From Mycobacterium colombiense (GTDB taxonomy: Bacteria > Actinomycetota > Actinomycetes > Mycobacteriales > Mycobacteriaceae), in contig NZ_LZSX01000100.1 in the NCBI RefSeq assembly GCF_001665835.1, forward strand, positions 1 through 64,000: a stretch of DNA of 64,000 nucleotides, given 5' to 3'. The translations under genes were made by a program, and so were the position numbers. Every line of letters starts with the position of its first letter. The first letter of the stretch is position 1. This document shows, piece by piece, positions 60,409 to 64,000 of the stretch. Below the pieces are notes generated by a model. That model did no database searches. It was given only the letters and a program-made list of their open reading frames with translations, and was not told the origin of the DNA.

Positions 60409-63400
60409 TCATCCGGCAGAGACCTGGTAGGCCTCGCCGTCGCCCAGCCGCGAATCCGGGTTCAGCAGCATCGCCGCCTCCTGACGCTTCTCCGACCCGT
60501 CATGGTCGAAGCGACGATTCGGCGGCCGCTCGTACATCGGCGCGCCACCGGCGATCGCCGACGCCAGCCGCCGCTGACCGGCCAGCAGGCGCGCATCCGC
60601 GCGCCGCTGGTAGTCCGCGCGCTGCTGCGGGTCGAGCGCTGCGACGAACGCCTGCGGGTGCACCAGCGCCACCAGCCCCGAAACGTGGCCGAACCCAAGG
60701 CTGGTCACCAAGCCCGCCTTGAGCGGGAACTTCTCCCCGAGCCGCAGGGTCTCGCGCACCCACACGAAGTGGGCCGAGCCGGCCAGCTCGTCGTCGACGC
60801 AATCCAGGCTGCGGTTCGGCGGGATCACCCCGTCGCGCAGGATCTGGCACAGCCCCATCATCTGGAAGACCGCCGCGCCGCCCTTGGCGTGCCCGGTGAG
60901 GCTCTTCTGCGACACTACGAACAGCGGCGCGCCCTCGGAGCGGCCGAGCGAATCGGCGAGCCGCTCATGCAGTTCGGTCTCGTTGGGATCGTTGGCCAGG
61001 GTCGACGTGTCGTGCTTGGAAATCACGGCGACGTCGTCGGCGCCCACACCGAGCCTGCCCAGCGACCGCGCCAGCGCCGAATCCTTGCCGCCACGACCGG
61101 CGCCCAGCGCGCCCAGCCCCGGCGCCGGGATCGACGTGTGCACGCCGTCGGCGAACGACTGCGCGTAGGCCACCACCGCCAGCACCGGCAGACCCATCTT
61201 CAGCGCGAGGTCGCCGCGCGCCAGCAGGATGGTGCCGCCGCCCTGCGCCTCGAGGAACCCGAGCCGGCGCCGATCGTTGGGCCGGGAGAACTTCGAGTCG
61301 TGGATGCCGCGGCCGCGCATCATGGAAGTGTCTGCGGTGGCCGCCATGTCACCGAAGCCGATGATGGCTTCCAGCGTCAGGTCGTCGAACCCGCCGGCGA
61401 CCACCAGCTCGGCCTTGCCGAGACGGATCTTGTCGACGCCCTCCTCGACCGACACCGCCGCGGTCGCGCACGCGCCCACCGGGTGGATCATCGCGCCGTA
61501 GCTGCCGACGTAGCTCTGAATGACGTGCGCGGCAACGACGTTCGGCAGAACTTCCTGCAGGATGTCATTGGGCTTGTTCCGGCCGAGCAGGTTGCCGTGA
61601 TACATCGTCTGCATCGACGTCATGCCGCCCATGCCGGTGCCCTGCGTGCTGGCCACCAGGCCCGGGTGCACCCACCGCATCAATTCAGCCGGGGTGAATC
61701 CCGAAGACAGGAACGCGTCGACGGTCGCGACGATGTTCCACAGCGCCACCCGGTCGGTCGAGCTGGCCATGTCCTGGCTGATGCCGAACACGGTCGGGTC
61801 GAACCCGGTCGGGATCTGCGCGCCGACGGTCCGCGACAGCTTGGTCTTCCGCGGCACCCGAATCTCGGTGCCCGCCTTGCGGGTGACCTGCCAGTCGCTG
61901 GAGTCGGGCACCGGCCGGATGATCGTGTGTTCCGGATCGAACTCGACGAAGGCGCGCGCGTCGGCCTCCGAGGACACCACGAACGCGAAGTCCTTGTCCA
62001 GGAACACCGACACCAGCAGCGGCGACGCGTGATCGGGGTCGATCGCGCCGTCGTCGACGAACTCGCGGATGCCGCAGCGCTCGACGACGGTGTCGTGGTA
62101 GCGCTCGACCAGCTCGGACTCGTCGACCAGATCACCGGATTGCGTGTCGTACCAACCGGGTTGGGGGTCGTCCTCCCAGCGGATCAGGCCGGTGGTCCAG
62201 GCCAGCTCCAGGACGCCGGCCGCCGACAGTTCGTTGTCGACCTCCATCTCGAAGCGGGTCCGCGACGAGCCGTAGGGGCCGAGTTCCGCGCCTCCGACGA
62301 TGACCACCAGATCGGCCGGGTCGACGTCGAGGTCCGCCCATGTCGGCGGCGGCGCCGGGGTGAAGCCGCGCGGCGGGGACGGCAGCGCGGCAATGGTGCC
62401 CTCGGTGCCGGCCTCGTCGGAGGCCTCCTCACCCGAGGTGGCCTGCTCGCGTGCCTTGGCGGCCAGCTCGGCCATGTCGAGCTTGGCCTCGCCCAGCCCG
62501 CCGGTCAGGTCCGCCTTGATCGGCGCACCGGCCGCGGCCACCTTGGACTCGATGTCGCAGAGGGACAGCAACATTGCCGCCATCTCGTCGGTCGAGTAGG
62601 TGGTGACGCCTGCCTCTTCAACCGCGTCGACGATGGCGTCGTTGTGGCCCATCAGCCCGGTGCCGCGGGTCCAGCCGATCAGCGCGTGCGCCAGGCTGAC
62701 CCGGGCCGCCCACGACGACTCGGCGTGCCAGCGGCTCACCAGGGCGTCCAGCGCCGACTTGGCCTCACCGTAAGCGCCGTCACCGCCGAACATTCCGCGG
62801 TTCGGCGAGCCGGGCAGCACCACATGCAGCCGCGATGCGATGTCGCGCTCGGCGCCGATCTTCGACAGTCCGCCGATCAGCCGCTGCACGGCCCACAGCA
62901 GCACCTTCATCTCCATCTCGGAGCGCGAGCCGGCCTCGGACAGGTCGCCCGCGACCCGCGGTGCGGCGAACGGGAACAGCAGCGTCGGGGTCTGCGCGTC
63001 CTTGATGTGAATCGATTGCGGCCCAAGGCTTTCGGACTGCTCGGTGCCCACCCACTCGGCCAGTGCGTCGATGTCGGAGTAAGACGCCATGTTGGCCGCG
63101 ACCACCCACAGCGCCGCGCCGAACCGGGCGTGGTCGCGGTAGAGCCCGCGGTAGAAAGCCAACCGCTCGTCGTCGAGCTTGGACGTAGTGGCGATGACGG
63201 TGGCACCGCCGTCGAGTAGCCGCCCGACGACCGATGCGGCGATCGAGCCCTTGGAGGCGCCCGTCACCACCGCAACTTCGTGGCTGTAGCGGCCCGGGTC
63301 CGGGTTCTCGGCGCCGGCCGCGATCCGCCCGTACAGCGATGCGTGAATCTGCCGGCCCGCGGACAGGGCCTTGCCCTGCCACCAGGTGGCCTGGGTGGCC

Positions 63401-64000
63401 ACGACATGGCCTGCGCCCTCGAACCTTTCGGACAGGTCCACCCAGCGGGCGTCGATGTCGCCCTCGTCGGCCAGCCAGAGCTTGACCAGGTCTTCGCGGG
63501 CGCTGGCCCACCGATCGTCGAACAGCACGGCCTTCTTCGGCTCGAACACCGGTGCCACCAGCCGTGGCCAGTCGGCGCCGAGTTCGGTGGTCACCAGGTC
63601 GATGAGCTCGGCATCGGTGGCCGCGGGCGAAGCGCTGACCGGGTCGTCCAGGCCCAGCTGGTTGAGCACCAGGCGCGCCGCCGATGCCAGCACGCCGTCG
63701 CGGCCGGTGATCTGGTCGGTGAATTCGCTCAGCGCGGCGGCATCGATGGTCGCACCGCCGCCGCCACCGCCCGAAGACGGCAGCGCCACCGCGATGCCGC
63801 GACGCGCGGCGACGGAAGCCACCGCGGCATCGATCGCCTTGTCGACGGCAGCGGCGTCGGCCAGTGCACCCTCGTGCAGGTGGCCGATGGCACCGCCACG
63901 GACACTGGTCCCCTCGCGGGTGCCCAGCGCGACCTCGACCGTGACGTGCTTGGCCCAGCCCTCGCCCAGCTCCCACGTCTTCTTGACCCGCTCGGCGATG
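60409..64000 (-). CDS. fas: Type I fatty acid synthase, C-terminal part (5' end outside window)
   Basis: The last about 1196 residues of the multifunctional FAS I (Rv2524c is about 3069), which makes C16-C26 acyl-CoA for phospholipids and mycolic acids. The frame stays open to the window edge. Present here are the ketoreductase domain (VAVVTGASKGSIAASVV, window about 63.2-63.3 kb) and the ketosynthase domain with the active Cys in VGACATAAVS (codon 61468-61470) and catalytic His residues in SKHDTSTLANDP and KSLTGHAKGGAA. The end is GDGEAYQVSAG. Transcribed toward acpS. Confidence 0.96.
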   Translation of the reverse strand, partial: IAERVKKTWELGEGWAKHVTVEVALGTREGTSVRGGAIGHLHEGALADAAAVDKAIDAAVASVAARRGIAVALPSSGGGGGGATIDAAALSEFTDQITGRDGVLASAARLVLNQLGLDDPVSASPAATDAELIDLVTTELGADWPRLVAPVFEPKKAVLFDDRWASAREDLVKLWLADEGDIDARWVDLSERFEGAGHVVATQATWWQGKALSAGRQIHASLYGRIAAGAENPDPGRYSHEVAVVTGASKGSIAASVVGRLLDGGATVIATTSKLDDERLAFYRGLYRDHARFGAALWVVAANMASYSDIDALAEWVGTEQSESLGPQSIHIKDAQTPTLLFPFAAPRVAGDLSEAGSRSEMEMKVLLWAVQRLIGGLSKIGAERDIASRLHVVLPGSPNRGMFGGDGAYGEAKSALDALVSRWHAESSWAARVSLAHALIGWTRGTGLMGHNDAIVDAVEEAGVTTYSTDEMAAMLLSLCDIESKVAAAGAPIKADLTGGLGEAKLDMAELAAKAREQATSGEEASDEAGTEGTIAALPSPPRGFTPAPPPTWADLDVDPADLVVIVGGAELGPYGSSRTRFEMEVDNELSAAGVLELAWTTGLIRWEDDPQPGWYDTQSGDLVDESELVERYHDTVVERCGIREFVDDGAIDPDHASPLLVSVFLDKDFAFVVSSEADARAFVEFDPEHTIIRPVPDSSDWQVTRKAGTEIRVPRKTKLSRTVGAQIPTGFDPTVFGISQDMASSTDRVALWNIVATVDAFLSSGFTPAELMRWVHPGLVASTQGTGMGGMTSMQTMYHGNLLGRNKPNDILQEVLPNVVAAHVIQSYVGSYGAMIHPVGACATAAVSVEEGVDKIRLGKAELVVAGGFDDLTLEAIIGFGDMAATADTSMMRGRGIHDSKFSRPNDRRRLGFLEAQGGGTILLARGDLALKMGLPVLAVVAYAQSFADGVHTSIPAPGLGALGAGRGGKDSALARSLGRLGVGADDVAVISKHDTSTLANDPNETELHERLADSLGRSEGAPLFVVSQKSLTGHAKGGAAVFQMMGLCQILRDGVIPPNRSLDCVDDELAGSAHFVWVRETLRLGEKFPLKAGLVTSLGFGHVSGLVALVHPQAFVAALDPQQRADYQRRADARLLAGQRRLASAIAGGAPMYERPPNRRFDHDGSEKRQEAAMLLNPDSRLGDGEAYQVSAG

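Noticed and set aside
60259..63219. 986-residue plus-strand open frame antisense to fas
   Set aside because: Low-complexity Arg/His/Val/Gly composition mirrors the codon pattern of fas on the other strand; no ribosome site or family.

Overview
The window is GC-rich chromosomal DNA from a slow-growing, non-tuberculous Mycobacterium. From remembered gene order it follows the M. tuberculosis block Rv2464c (nei2) to Rv2524c (fas) almost gene for gene. It also carries mycobacterial hallmarks: mycothiol-era redox proteins, MmpL, LdtB, cutinase, CmrA, type I FAS and a branched-chain keto-acid operon. No IS6110 or PE/PPE genes are present, and several M. tuberculosis genes are replaced by others. I cannot name the species. 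The first 38 bases are library adapter, so the left end is a contig edge.

Layout. 1-10 kb: a truncated secreted peptide, nei2, rpiB, a DsbA-like reductase behind a SigH-type promoter, pepN, a DUF5130 gene, the small cytochrome oxidase subunit ctaJ, an HNH nuclease, glbO, an alpha-glucosidase and an FAD oxidoreductase. 10-18 kb: an overlapping minus-strand run ettA-gdh-thioesterase-Rv2474c, preceded by an SSB paralogue. 18-27 kb: a CopD/CtaG fusion and a tightly overlapped lipid operon (wax-ester synthase, HAD/PlsC, plsB2), then lipQ. 27.3-31.9 kb: tRNA-Arg followed by a low-density accessory segment with repeats, a perfect hairpin, an AT-rich zinc-ribbon mini-gene, a cutinase, a DJ-1/PfpI protein and orphan small genes. 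32-43.3 kb: echA14, bkdABC and the accD1-accA1-fadE19-maoC-citE run with the divergent repressor bkaR and two palindromic operators. 43-50.6 kb: Rv2507-like, an MFS protein, cmrA, a HerA-like ATPase, orn, tRNA-His, a lipoprotein and ldtB. 50.7-55.5 kb: an accessory transport block of DMT permease and MmpL, divergent from an Eis-family acetyltransferase. 55.7-64 kb: tRNA-Lys, small orphan genes, DUF3618, bcp, a cytochrome P450, an M20 peptidase, acpS and the C-terminal third of fas.

How the genes work together. The bkd/acc/fadE19/citE cluster encodes most of leucine/isovalerate breakdown to acetyl-CoA and acetoacetate under BkaR. The wax synthase, PlsC and PlsB2 genes form a glycerolipid/wax synthesis unit, and AcpS activates the adjacent FAS I. 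Several genes (pepN, ctaJ, cmrA, the MFS gene, orn, the M20 peptidase) have a -10 box 6-7 bases before the start codon, the layout of leaderless mRNAs. No CRISPR array, rRNA, complete insertion sequence or prophage was seen. The less ordinary parts are the tRNA-Arg segment, the Eis-like/MmpL/DMT block, and three conserved proteins in which an expected motif residue is changed (Nei2, the Rv2466c-like reductase, the wax synthase).
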